A stretch of DNA of 64,000 nt from Tepidicaulis sp002389665. Its GTDB lineage: Bacteria; Pseudomonadota; Alphaproteobacteria; Parvibaculales; Parvibaculaceae. Positions 8,150 to 16,067 of this stretch are shown in pieces. A program made the position numbers and the translations under genes. A model generated the notes under the pieces. It did not search any database and was not told the DNA's origin. It worked only from the letters and a program-made list of their open reading frames with translations. The stretch lies in NCBI RefSeq assembly GCF_965222285.1, contig NZ_OZ244942.1, positions 3,410,001 through 3,474,000 of the forward strand, in the 5' to 3' direction. The first letter of the stretch is position 1, and the number at the start of each line of letters is the position of its first letter.

Positions 8150-9574
8150 TTAAAGCGCCGCGCTGCGTTCTTCACGCACGAAGAGAAGACCGAGAAGACC
8201 GACAAGGAGAAAGCCGATGATCACGGCAAGGCCCGCGCGCTGGCTTTCATAAATCCCCGTGGCAACGGCAATCGCGAAAGGCGCGATGAAACTCGTTGCT
8301 TTACCCGAGAGCGAATAAAGGCCGAAGAACTCCGTCATCATCGAGGCGGGCGCAAGGCGCGCAAGCAGCGTGCGCGAGGCGGCCTGCGCCGGCCCGCCGA
8401 ATACCCCGATCAGAATACCGGAGACGAGATAGACCTGCTCGGCAAGGGACGAGAACGGCGCCCCGCCCGGCTCCACCGGCGGCACGGCAATGACAAAGAA
8501 AATTTCATCACGGGTGATCGAAACGGCTAGCAGCACCGAAAGCACGAGACCCGTCACGGAGATAACGATGGTGCGCTTCGAGCCGATCGCATCGTCAAGC
8601 CGCCCGCCGATGAAAGCCCCGATGGCAGCGAAGACGGAAAGCACGATGCCGAAAATTGCCAGCGTCTCGATCCGCCAGCCGAATGTGCCCGCCGCATAAA
8701 TGCCGCCGAACGCGAAGATCGCCGCCAGCCCGTCATAATAGACCATGCGCGAAATCAGAAAGAGCGCGATGTTGCGGAAGCGCCCGAGGCTTGAAAGCGT
8801 GTGGCCGAGCTGCGCGAGCCCTTTGCGCGCGGCATCGGCAAGCTTCATGCGCGTGCGCGGCGCATCGGGCGTGAAAAGCAAGAGCGGCAGAATGAAAAGA
8901 AGAAACCAGAGCCCCGTCATCGGCCCGGTAAAACGGTCCGCCTCATGCAGCGCCGGATCGAGCCCGAGAATGGGCGTAAGGCCCGCCAGCGTCTTGCCCG
9001 TTTCTTCATTCGCTACCATCAAAAGCAGCACGATGAAAAGCGCGATGAGCCCGCCCACATAGCCAATGCCCCAGCCAAACCCGGAAAGCCGCCCCATCTT
9101 CTTTTCCGGCACGATGGCCGGCAGCATGGCGTTATTAAAGACGATGGCAAATTCCATGGAAAACGCGGCAACCACCACCGCGCCCATGATGAAGAACGCC
9201 CCCTCAGGCGCACCGGGCATGGCGAACCAGAGGCAGGAGATGGCAGCGGCAAAGACAAGCGAGAAAAACGCAAGCCAGGGTTTGCGCGCGCCGGTCTGGT
9301 CCGCGATGGCACCGAGGATGGGCGAGCCGAGCGCAATCACGAGCCCGGCCATGGACTGCGTATAACCCCAAAGCTCCTGGCCGCGCACCGCATCGCCGAT
9401 GAAGCCTGAGGCGAAATAGGGCGCGAAAATAAATGTCGTGATCAGCGTGTAATAAGGCTGGTTGGCGAAATCGAACATCGCCCAGGAAAAGCGCCCGAGC
9501 GAGGAGGCAGGTGTACCGCCGCTCACCGTCAGGTGATCGCTGTGTTGTGTGATGGTTTCTTCTTGCGCGCTCAT
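8150..9574 (-). CDS. MFS transporter, UMF1/Atg22-like, copy 2
   Basis: 474 residues with about 12 membrane segments. The entry motif WAMFDFANQPYYTLITTF followed by GAIADQTGARKPWLA is the typical Atg22/UMF1 signature, closer to the family norm than the downstream paralogue. It is presumably the first gene of a two-gene minus-strand unit that reads into the 6591-8069 transporter. Its start region faces a divergent D-2-hydroxyacid dehydrogenase gene, and the 160-base space between them should hold both promoters. This arrangement suggests, but does not prove, export or import of a small organic or amino acid. The start ATG is preceded by a purine-rich GGGGGAG. Confidence 0.9.
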   Translation of the reverse strand: MSAQEETITQHSDHLTVSGGTPASSLGRFSWAMFDFANQPYYTLITTFIFAPYFASGFIGDAVRGQELWGYTQSMAGLVIALGSPILGAIADQTGARKPWLAFFSLVFAAAISCLWFAMPGAPEGAFFIMGAVVVAAFSMEFAIVFNNAMLPAIVPEKKMGRLSGFGWGIGYVGGLIALFIVLLLMVANEETGKTLAGLTPILGLDPALHEADRFTGPMTGLWFLLFILPLLLFTPDAPRTRMKLADAARKGLAQLGHTLSSLGRFRNIALFLISRMVYYDGLAAIFAFGGIYAAGTFGWRIETLAIFGIVLSVFAAIGAFIGGRLDDAIGSKRTIVISVTGLVLSVLLAVSITRDEIFFVIAVPPVEPGGAPFSSLAEQVYLVSGILIGVFGGPAQAASRTLLARLAPASMMTEFFGLYSLSGKATSFIAPFAIAVATGIYESQRAGLAVIIGFLLVGLLGLLFVREERSAAL

Positions 9575-9737
9575 GGCTCCCCCTTGATCCCCCGCCTAGC
9601 CTGACGATCTTGCGCGCCGGCGCAACTTAAAAAGCAGATGCGGCGTAGCGCGCCACCATGACAGGTTCAAGACAGAGCCGACTTCGCACGGTATAACTCG
9701 GGCCAAGAAATGAATGAGTGAAACGGGAGAAGAGATC

Positions 9738-10727
9738 ATGCGCGTGTTGATGGGCGAGACCGCTTTTGAACGGGTGGGGGAACGGGCCAAGAAAATCACC
9801 GCGGATTTCACCCCGCTTATCGTCACACCGGAAGGCGATATCCTGGACGCAGGGAAAACACTCGCCAAGGGCGACGCAAAGCCCGATGCCGCTTGGCTGA
9901 GCACCGACATCCTGATGACGAAAAGCATCTTCCCGTTCGTCGAAACATTGCTGGCGGGCGAAAAGCTCAAATGGGTGCAGTCGGGCGCCGCCGGTTTCGA
10001 TCATCCGATCTTCAAGGACATCGCAAAGAAGACGGAGGCCTTCTGCAATTCGAACGCCCATTCCATTCCCATCGCCGAATATGTGATGGCCAGCGTCATG
10101 GCCGAATTGCAGCCCATTGCCGAGCGCCGTGCCGCGCAGGCGGAAAAGAAATGGCAGCGCCTTGGCTTCCGCACGGTCTGGGGCACGAACTGGCTCGTTA
10201 TCGGACTCGGCAATATCGGCTCTACCATCGGCGCGCGGGCACAAGGCTTCGGTGCCCATGTCACCGGCGTGCGCCGCACGGCAAAGCCCTCGCCCGGGGC
10301 GGATGAAGTCATCACACCGGCAGAGGTGAATGAGGCGCTCGGCAAGACGGATGTCATCGTGCTCGCCTGCCCGCTGGGTGAGACGACGCGTCATCTGGTG
10401 AATGCGGATTTTCTCTCCCGCCTCAAAGAAGACGCGATCCTCGTCAATATCGGCCGGGGCGGGCTTGTCGATGAAGCCGCGCTTTTAAAAGGGCTGGATG
10501 AAGCGAAACCTGCCGCCGCGCTGCTCGATGTTTTCGAAACCGAGCCGCTGCCCGCCGAAAGCGCCTTCTGGGCACATCCGCGCGTGCGCCTTACCGCCCA
10601 TTGCGCCGCCTGGAGCCCCGTCTCGGAAATTCAGAACGACACGCTCTTCCTGGACAACCTTGCCCGCTTCGCCAAAGGCGAAACGCTTCAGCAGGAAGTC
10701 CCCATCGCCCAAATTCTGGAAGGGTAA
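9738..10727 (+). CDS. D-2-hydroxyacid dehydrogenase (NAD-binding)
   Basis: 329 residues. The NAD-binding Rossmann motif is LVIGLGNIGSTIG; the substrate/cofactor strand motif is LVNIGRGGLVDEAAL, and the late conserved motif is ALLDVFETEPLP. The active-site Arg of the family is in NIGRGG, the Glu in FETEPLP, and the usual catalytic His sits in the RLTAHCAAWS region. Members reduce 2-oxoacids or oxidise D-2-hydroxyacids; the substrate is unknown. An ATG at 9714 would add eight residues, but GGGAGA lies seven bases before 9738, and MRVLMGETAF is a normal family N-terminus. It diverges from the tandem MFS transporters, which might move its substrate (inference). Confidence 0.9.
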   Translation: MRVLMGETAFERVGERAKKITADFTPLIVTPEGDILDAGKTLAKGDAKPDAAWLSTDILMTKSIFPFVETLLAGEKLKWVQSGAAGFDHPIFKDIAKKTEAFCNSNAHSIPIAEYVMASVMAELQPIAERRAAQAEKKWQRLGFRTVWGTNWLVIGLGNIGSTIGARAQGFGAHVTGVRRTAKPSPGADEVITPAEVNEALGKTDVIVLACPLGETTRHLVNADFLSRLKEDAILVNIGRGGLVDEAALLKGLDEAKPAAALLDVFETEPLPAESAFWAHPRVRLTAHCAAWSPVSEIQNDTLFLDNLARFAKGETLQQEVPIAQILEG

Positions 10728-10792
10728 GCGCGGATAGCGCCATGCGCGCCGCAGCGCTGGCGTTTGAAACAGCTAAATGAAAGAGAAGAAAA

Positions 10793-10867
10793 TGGAGCGG
10801 GCGATGAGATTCGAACTCACGACCCCAACCTTGGCAAGGTTGTGCTCTACCCCTGAGCTACGCCCGC
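10793..10867 (-). tRNA. tRNA-Gly (anticodon GCC)
   Basis: Read on the minus strand, a full cloverleaf is visible. The acceptor stem GCGGGCG pairs with CGCCCGC, the D-arm contains AGCTCAGGGGTAGAGC, the anticodon arm is CAACCTTGCCAAGGTTG with anticodon GCC, and the T-arm contains GTTCGAATC. The discriminator T is followed by an encoded CCA end. The length is 75 bases with CCA. It lies alone between a dehydrogenase gene and a prolyl-tRNA editing gene. Confidence 0.97.
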
Positions 10868-11129
10868 CCACCGGGAGAAACGCCCCAAACGAGGCGCTGT
10901 CGAGGGCCGTTATATGCCTGAGACGGCGGGCGATTGCAAGCCCGATTTAGGCACTATTTTCGGGCTATTCGGGGGTTTTTTTGCCGCTCCCGGCCCGCCC
11001 GCCGTTCCAACTTGAGGCAAGAGGCGCCCGGTTTTGACAAAGAATGGGGCCGGAACGTAAATCTTCTCACCCATACGCGGCCCGCGCCTTTTCGAACCGC
11101 CCGCGCCTTTTCAAACCGGAAGAGACCCC

Positions 11130-11660
11130 ATGCTGACCAGCAAGGAAGACCTGCTCGCCCATCTTGCCTCCCTCGGCCTTGAAACCGAGACGGTGGAGCA
11201 TCCCCCGCTCCACACGGTCGAGGAAAGCCAGGCCTGGCGGCGGGACATGGCGCCGGGCGGGCATTTCAAGAACCTCTTTCTGAAAGACCGGGACGGCCAG
11301 CTCTGGCTCATCGTCGCGCTGGAGGAAACGCGGATCCGCCTCAACAAACTTTATAAGCGCATGGAAGGTGCCGCCCGGCTTTCTTTTGCGAGCGCCGAGC
11401 TAATGGAAGAGGTGCTGGGCGTCAAGCCGGGCTCCGTGACGCCCTTCGCGCTTGCCAACGATAAAGAGCGCCGCGTGCGGCCCGTCTTCGATAAGGGGCT
11501 TCAGGCCCATGAGCGGCTTTATTTTCACCCCCTCGACAACCGCGCCACCACCGCCATTTCAAAGACAGACTTCATGGCCTTCCTTGCCGATTGCGGCCAT
11601 GAGGTGACTTTCATGGCGCTCGACGAAGAAGCAGAACATGAAGCCGGGCAAGAAGCCTGA
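11130..11660 (+). CDS. Prolyl-tRNA editing protein (ProXp-ala / YbaK-like deacylase)
   Basis: 176 residues. It belongs to the YbaK/ProRS-associated editing superfamily and by length and motifs resembles free-standing ProXp-ala (PrdX), which hydrolyses mischarged Ala-tRNA-Pro. Motifs include the N-terminal HPPLHTVEES, the substrate-pocket GGHFKNLFLKD with the conserved Lys, LNKLYKRM, and the late GSVTPFALAND with the glycine-rich specificity loop. The C-terminus ends in an acidic tail. It is a single gene between tRNA-Gly and a convergent chemoreceptor. Related families remove Cys or Ser from tRNA, so exact specificity is inferred. Confidence 0.88.
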   Translation: MLTSKEDLLAHLASLGLETETVEHPPLHTVEESQAWRRDMAPGGHFKNLFLKDRDGQLWLIVALEETRIRLNKLYKRMEGAARLSFASAELMEEVLGVKPGSVTPFALANDKERRVRPVFDKGLQAHERLYFHPLDNRATTAISKTDFMAFLADCGHEVTFMALDEEAEHEAGQEA

Positions 11661-11695
11661 AAAGAAAAGGGCGCCTGCATCGCCAAGCGCCCCTT
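11661..11695 (-). terminator. Terminator of the chemoreceptor gene
   Basis: On the minus strand an imperfect GC-rich stem (AAGGGGCGC with GGCGCCCTT, one bulge) is followed by TTTTCTTTTC. It lies between the convergent ends of the editing gene and the chemoreceptor and best serves the chemoreceptor transcript. Confidence 0.65.
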
Positions 11696-11722
11696 CCCGT
11701 CCCCAATGCCCCTTGGAGCTTT

Positions 11723-13459
11723 TTATGCGCTGCGGCGCAACTGTTCGAGAAGGCCTCCCATCGCCTGTTCCAGCGTATCGGTCTGGCCGGAGACGAGATC
11801 GACGGCGGACATCAGCTTGCCGGCGGACTCTTTCGTTTCCTCCGCATTACGGCGCACGGTCTGAATGGCGCCGGAGACGGCCTGCGAGCCGGCGGAAGTG
11901 CGCTGGATATTGTTGGAAATTTCCTGCGTCACCGCATCCTGCTGCTCGACGGAGGAGGCAATGCCCGTCGTGTTCTCGCCAAGCTCGGTAATCGAGCGTC
12001 GGATGCTTTCCATCGCCCCGCTCACCTCCCGGCTGGCAGCGGCAAGCTCGGCGATCTTGGCCTCGATTTCCTCCGTCGCTTTCGTGGTCTGACCGGCCAG
12101 CGCCTTCACTTCCGAGGCAACCACCGCAAAGCCCTTGCCCGCTTCCCCGGCCCGCGCCGCCTCGATCGTGGCGTTGAGGGCAAGCAGGTTCGTCTGTTCG
12201 GCAATATCGTTGATAAGGCCGATAATCTCCGAAATGCTGTCGGCAGAGGCCATGAGATGGGCCACCTTGCCGGACGTGTCGCCGCTTTCACCGGCCACCC
12301 GGTCCGCCAGATTTGCCGCCGCGCGCACATTGCCGGAAATCTCGCCGATCGAAGTTGAGAGCTCTTCGGCCGCGCCCGCCATGGTCGAGACATCCTGCGA
12401 GGAGGCATCGGCCTGCGCCGTCACTTCCTGCGCCGTGGCGCCCGTTTCTTCGGACTGGCGCGTCATGGCGTGGGCTTCTTCACGCATCTGGCGCACCGCA
12501 TCTGCGATCTGGCGGATGACCCCGCCCACCTGGCTTTCCATGTCGCCGGCAAGACCCGCCAGAAGCTGCTGGCGTTCCTCGGCGGCTTTGCGCTCCAGTT
12601 CCTGCTGTTCGGTCTGCAGGCGCTGGCGCTCGGCCACGCTTTCACGCAGCACATCGACGGCTTGCGCCACCTGGCCGATCTCATCGGCCTGGCCGCAATA
12701 AGGCACGTCGATATCGGAGCGGCCCTTGGCCACTTCGCTGATCGTTTCGGTGATGCCCACCAGCGGGCGCAGCATCATCCGGAAAGAGACGACGGCGATA
12801 CCGATGGTCAGAAGCAGCGCGATGCCGGCCACGATGAAAATGCCCTCACGCACATTCGAGCGCATGACGGCGACTTCCGCCTTTTCGACCCCGGCATAGA
12901 GAATACCGATAATATCGCCCGCCGGATTGTAGATCGGCTCGTAGATCGTGTAATAGGCCTTGCCGAGAATGTTCGCCTCGCCCCGGAACGTCTCCCCCTT
13001 CATGATCACGGGATAGACCGCGCCGTCCTTGCCGAGCGGCGTGCCGACCGCGCGCCTGCCCGCCGAAGCGCCGATATTCGTCGTCTTGCGCCAGAAATCC
13101 TGCGAGGCCTTATCGAAGGCGAAAACCGTCACCGTCTCGCCCGTCATATAACCGATCCGGTCGATCAGCTTATGGTCGCTGAACTCGGGAATAGCCGGCA
13201 TGGTGAGCTTATCGATCACGCCATTGTGATCGGAGGAAACGTTAAGTTCGGGCACCGCCTCACGCAACTCATTCGCCGCAACGCGCAAATTATCCTGCTG
13301 CTTGGCATTCACCTGACGCTCGATTTCACCGGCCATTTGCCACTCGGTGGAAACCGCCATGGCCGCCACCAGAACCGTCATTAACATACTGACCAATAAG
13401 GCGCTTTTCGTCGTCATCCGGATGTCGGAAAAGCGGATACGGGAGAAGATTTCTTTCAT
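11723..13459 (-). CDS. Methyl-accepting chemotaxis protein with periplasmic Cache domain
   Basis: 578 residues from the chosen start. A first membrane segment (about residues 15-35) is followed by a periplasmic sensor of roughly 160 residues that resembles a Cache 3/Cache 2 fusion. Next come a second membrane segment (about 197-220), a HAMP linker, a long coiled coil and the signalling hairpin EQTNLLALNATIEAARAGE, which contacts CheA/CheW. The ligand is unknown. I prefer the ATG at 13459 because GAGGG lies five bases upstream; an ATG four codons earlier and a TTG ten codons earlier are possible. No che genes are in the window, so this is an orphan receptor. Confidence 0.92.
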   Translation of the reverse strand: MKEIFSRIRFSDIRMTTKSALLVSMLMTVLVAAMAVSTEWQMAGEIERQVNAKQQDNLRVAANELREAVPELNVSSDHNGVIDKLTMPAIPEFSDHKLIDRIGYMTGETVTVFAFDKASQDFWRKTTNIGASAGRRAVGTPLGKDGAVYPVIMKGETFRGEANILGKAYYTIYEPIYNPAGDIIGILYAGVEKAEVAVMRSNVREGIFIVAGIALLLTIGIAVVSFRMMLRPLVGITETISEVAKGRSDIDVPYCGQADEIGQVAQAVDVLRESVAERQRLQTEQQELERKAAEERQQLLAGLAGDMESQVGGVIRQIADAVRQMREEAHAMTRQSEETGATAQEVTAQADASSQDVSTMAGAAEELSTSIGEISGNVRAAANLADRVAGESGDTSGKVAHLMASADSISEIIGLINDIAEQTNLLALNATIEAARAGEAGKGFAVVASEVKALAGQTTKATEEIEAKIAELAAASREVSGAMESIRRSITELGENTTGIASSVEQQDAVTQEISNNIQRTSAGSQAVSGAIQTVRRNAEETKESAGKLMSAVDLVSGQTDTLEQAMGGLLEQLRRSA

Positions 13460-13803
13460 GCCTGCCCTCATGCCTCGGCTCGGCGGCAAGCCGCCGGGTT
13501 CGCCTTAAGCGTAAGGCCGGGGGCTTTGAAAAACGGTGAACATCAAAGCAAAATAGACGTTTCGCAATGGGCGATCCGGGCGATCCGGGCGTTCCGGACC
13601 TCCCCCGCCCACATTCGTCGCATGCCGCAAAACCAAAAGGGGAGAACGGGCGTCAGCGCCAAAAAAAGCCCCGACTTGCAGGAAAAGCCTTCCCGCTTTA
13701 CATCCTAGGACACACCCGGCCAGGCGCCGCCTGCCAGCGGCGCTTTCAACCCAGATTGCCAAGAAAACGACTGCCACGGCCGGGGGCCAGAAAGGACAGT
13801 TTC
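13460..13803. other. Divergent intergenic region with short 9-bp tandem repeats
   Basis: This 344-base gap separates the divergent chemoreceptor and cnoX genes and should hold both promoters. No convincing gene is present. A 7-bp inverted repeat with a two-base loop is at 13481-13496 (CGGCGGC/GCCGCCG). Three near-perfect copies of GGGCGATCC run head to tail at 13569-13595; the third has A changed to T. Confidence 0.6.
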
Positions 13804-14727
13804 ATGGAACCGGTCATGCCAACTCAGACAGGCGGTGCGGGCGCTCCCCAAGGCGCCCTGATCAAGGACACCACGACCGAGACTTTCGCCGCGGATGTGC
13901 TCGATGCCTCCATGGAAGTGCCGGTCATTCTGGATCTCTGGGCGCCCTGGTGCGGCCCCTGCAAGCAGCTCGGCCCCATGCTGGAAAAGCTGGTGACGAA
14001 TGCGGGCGGCGCGGTGCGGCTCGTCAAGATGGATATCGACCAGCACCCGGAAGTCGCCCAGCAGCTGCGCGTGCAATCCATTCCCGCCGTCTTTGCCTTT
14101 AAAAACGGCCAGCCCGTGGACGGCTTCACGGGCGTTCTGCCGGAAAGCCAGCTCAAACAGTTCATCGAGCGCTTGGCAGGCCCCGTCGGCCCGAGCCCGG
14201 CCGAGCAGATGCTGGAAGCAGGCCATCAGGCGCTCGAAGCGGGCGATCTGAACCGCGCCGGCCAGCTTTTCGCCGGCTGCCTGCAGGCCGAGCCCGGCAA
14301 TCCGGAAGCCATTGCCGGCCTTGCCCAATGCTATTTGAAAAGCGGCGATGTGGAGCGCGCCAAGCAGACGCTGGAGCTCGCTCCGCCCGAACAGCGCCAG
14401 CATGCGGCTATTTCCTCGGCCCAGGCCGCCATCGCGCTTGCCGACAAGGCAGCGGAAGCCGCCTCCGTCGATACCTCCGCGCTTGAGGCACGCCTTGCCG
14501 AGAACCCGAAGGATCACGAGGCCCGTTTCGAGCTTGCCATGGTCAAGAATGCCCGCGGCGACCGGGAAGGGGCGGTGGACGAGCTGCTCACCCTGCTTAC
14601 ATATGACCGTAAATGGAACGATGAAGCCGCCCGCACCCAGCTGATCGAGCTTTTCGAAGCTTACGGCCCGATGGACGAAGTGACGAAGACGGGCCGGCGG
14701 CGGCTTTCCTCGATCCTCTTCAGCTAA
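13804..14727 (+). CDS. cnoX: CnoX-type thioredoxin-TPR co-chaperone (YbbN family)
   Basis: 307 residues. An N-terminal thioredoxin domain (about residues 20-125) is followed by a tetratricopeptide region, the layout of CnoX (E. coli YbbN), a holdase that protects proteins from overoxidation and hands them to GroEL. The redox motif is WAPWCGPCKQLGP, an intact CGPC active site; E. coli CnoX has SQHC and lacks thioredoxin activity, so this version may be a working oxidoreductase (established for relatives, inferred here). The frame is open upstream to 13567, but the ATG at 13804 follows AAAGGACAG and leads into the domain. LON-domain, Trm112 and DUF971 genes follow in the same direction. Confidence 0.93.
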   Translation: MEPVMPTQTGGAGAPQGALIKDTTTETFAADVLDASMEVPVILDLWAPWCGPCKQLGPMLEKLVTNAGGAVRLVKMDIDQHPEVAQQLRVQSIPAVFAFKNGQPVDGFTGVLPESQLKQFIERLAGPVGPSPAEQMLEAGHQALEAGDLNRAGQLFAGCLQAEPGNPEAIAGLAQCYLKSGDVERAKQTLELAPPEQRQHAAISSAQAAIALADKAAEAASVDTSALEARLAENPKDHEARFELAMVKNARGDREGAVDELLTLLTYDRKWNDEAARTQLIELFEAYGPMDEVTKTGRRRLSSILFS

Positions 14728-14779
14728 GCTCTATGTGAGAAGCTGAGGCCAGTGAAACGATCATGAAAGCAGCCCGCCG

Positions 14780-15463
14780 ATGAGCTTTATCGACCGATAC
14801 CGGAGCCCGGCCGATTTGCCGGAGCGCCTCCCGGTTTTTCCGCTCGCCGGGGTGCTGCTTCTGCCGCGCACGCAAATCCCGCTAAACATTTTCGAGCCCC
14901 GCTATCTGGCCATGGTGGATGCGGCGCTCGCGGGCGACCGGCTGATCGGCATGATCCAGCCCGACGGGCTGGAGGCCATGGCGGCGCAAGGCGATCCGTC
15001 GGCAAAACCTGCGATCCATCAGGTCGGCTGCGCCGGGCGCATCACCGCTTTTTCGGAGACCGAAGACGGGCGCGTGCTCATCACGCTGACCGGCATTTGC
15101 CGCTTCAAAGTGAAAGAAGAGCTCGACACGATCACCCCGTTCCGCCAGGTACGCGCCGATTTCGGCCCTTATGCGGACGATCTCAACGCCGATACCGGCG
15201 CGGACAAAGTGGACCGCGAGCGGCTTCTGGATGTCCTCAAACGCTATCTGACGCGCTATGATCTGCGCGCCGACTGGCAGGCGATCAAAAATTCGGGCAG
15301 CGAAACGCTGGTCAATTCGCTTTCCGTCATCAGCCCTTACGGCCCTGCGGAAAAACAGGCGCTGCTCGAAGCCAAGACCCTGGAAGACCGCAACCAGATG
15401 CTGATCGCGCTCACCGAAATGGCGCTGGCGGGCGACAGCGAAGACGGCACCAACCTTCAATAG
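14780..15463 (+). CDS. LON peptidase N-terminal (substrate-binding) domain protein
   Basis: 227 residues that match only the N-terminal substrate-recognition domain of Lon protease. The motif LPVFPLAGVLLLPRTQIPLNIFEPRYLAMVD opens as LPVFPLAGVLLLP, and RLIGMIQP, GCAGRIT and LTGICRF follow. No ATPase or peptidase domain is present. Stand-alone LON-N proteins are widespread; their role in alphaproteobacteria is not settled, and an adaptor or chaperone-like function is a guess. It lies 52 bases after cnoX and 16 bases before the Trm112 gene, so a protein-quality-control operon is plausible. Confidence 0.9.
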   Translation: MSFIDRYRSPADLPERLPVFPLAGVLLLPRTQIPLNIFEPRYLAMVDAALAGDRLIGMIQPDGLEAMAAQGDPSAKPAIHQVGCAGRITAFSETEDGRVLITLTGICRFKVKEELDTITPFRQVRADFGPYADDLNADTGADKVDRERLLDVLKRYLTRYDLRADWQAIKNSGSETLVNSLSVISPYGPAEKQALLEAKTLEDRNQMLIALTEMALAGDSEDGTNLQ

Positions 15464-15479
15464 TCCTCAGGAGGGACAG

Positions 15480-15695
15480 ATGGCAAACGCGACAGGCGAT
15501 TCACAGCCGGGCATCGACCGCAAACTTCTGGAAATTCTGGTCTGCCCCGTCACCAAGGGCACGCTTGTCTATGACAAGGAACGCGGCGAGCTGATTTCGG
15601 AGAAGGCGCGCCTCGCCTATCCGATCCGCGACGGCATTCCGATCATGCTGCCCGAAGAAGCACGCAACCTGGATGAAGAGAGCAGCCCGGCATGA
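15480..15695 (+). CDS. Trm112 family protein
   Basis: 71 residues. The core DRKLLEILVCPVTKGTLVYD followed by ARLAYPIRDGIPIMLPEEAR is the signature of bacterial Trm112-like (YcaR/UPF0434) proteins. Eukaryotic and archaeal Trm112 activates several methyltransferases; the bacterial role is largely unassigned. The zinc-ribbon cysteine pattern is incomplete: the CPV motif has a single Cys, as in many bacterial members. AGGAGG lies a few bases before the ATG. The last codons overlap the start of the DUF971 gene (ATGA), so the two are translationally coupled. Confidence 0.92.
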   Translation: MANATGDSQPGIDRKLLEILVCPVTKGTLVYDKERGELISEKARLAYPIRDGIPIMLPEEARNLDEESSPA

Positions 15696-16051
15696 GTGAG
15701 GGACGCCCTTGGCCGACCGATGTCAATTTGAACAAAGGCGAACAGCTTCTCGAAATCGCCTTTGACGACGGTGCGCAGTTTCATCTGCCTGCGGAATATC
15801 TGCGCGTCGAATCCCCCAGCGCCGAAGTGCAGGGCCATGGGGGCGATGAAAAGAAGATCGTGCCCGGCAAGGAGCACGTGCGCATCGAGGCGCTGGAATC
15901 GGTAGGCAATTATGCCCTGCGCCTGATCTTCGACGATGGCCACGATAGCGGCCTTTATACCTGGGATTATCTTTACGAGCTCGGCGCCAACCAGAACGAG
16001 AAATGGCAAACCTATCTTGCCGAGCTCGCCAAGCGCGGCCTGAACCGCTAA
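15692..16051 (+). CDS. DUF971 / gamma-butyrobetaine hydroxylase-like N-terminal domain protein
   Basis: 119 residues. The sequence contains the DUF971 pattern FDDGAQFHLPAEYLRVESPSAE, and later LRLIFDDGHDSGLYTWDYLYELG. In larger proteins this domain precedes gamma-butyrobetaine dioxygenases; stand-alone copies occur widely and have been linked to iron-sulfur cluster or redox chemistry without a firm assignment. It overlaps the Trm112 gene by four bases and is the last gene of the cnoX block. The convergent ubiH-like gene ends 16 bases further on. Confidence 0.9.
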   Translation: MSEGRPWPTDVNLNKGEQLLEIAFDDGAQFHLPAEYLRVESPSAEVQGHGGDEKKIVPGKEHVRIEALESVGNYALRLIFDDGHDSGLYTWDYLYELGANQNEKWQTYLAELAKRGLNR

Positions 16052-16067
16052 GCCCGAAGCCGCCTTT

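Noticed and set aside
7991..8530. 179-codon plus-strand frame across the two MFS genes
   Set aside because: It is antisense to two clear transporters and has no domain.
13505..13777. 90-codon minus-strand frame in the chemoreceptor-cnoX gap
   Set aside because: No ribosome site or family features, and it overlaps the cnoX promoter region.
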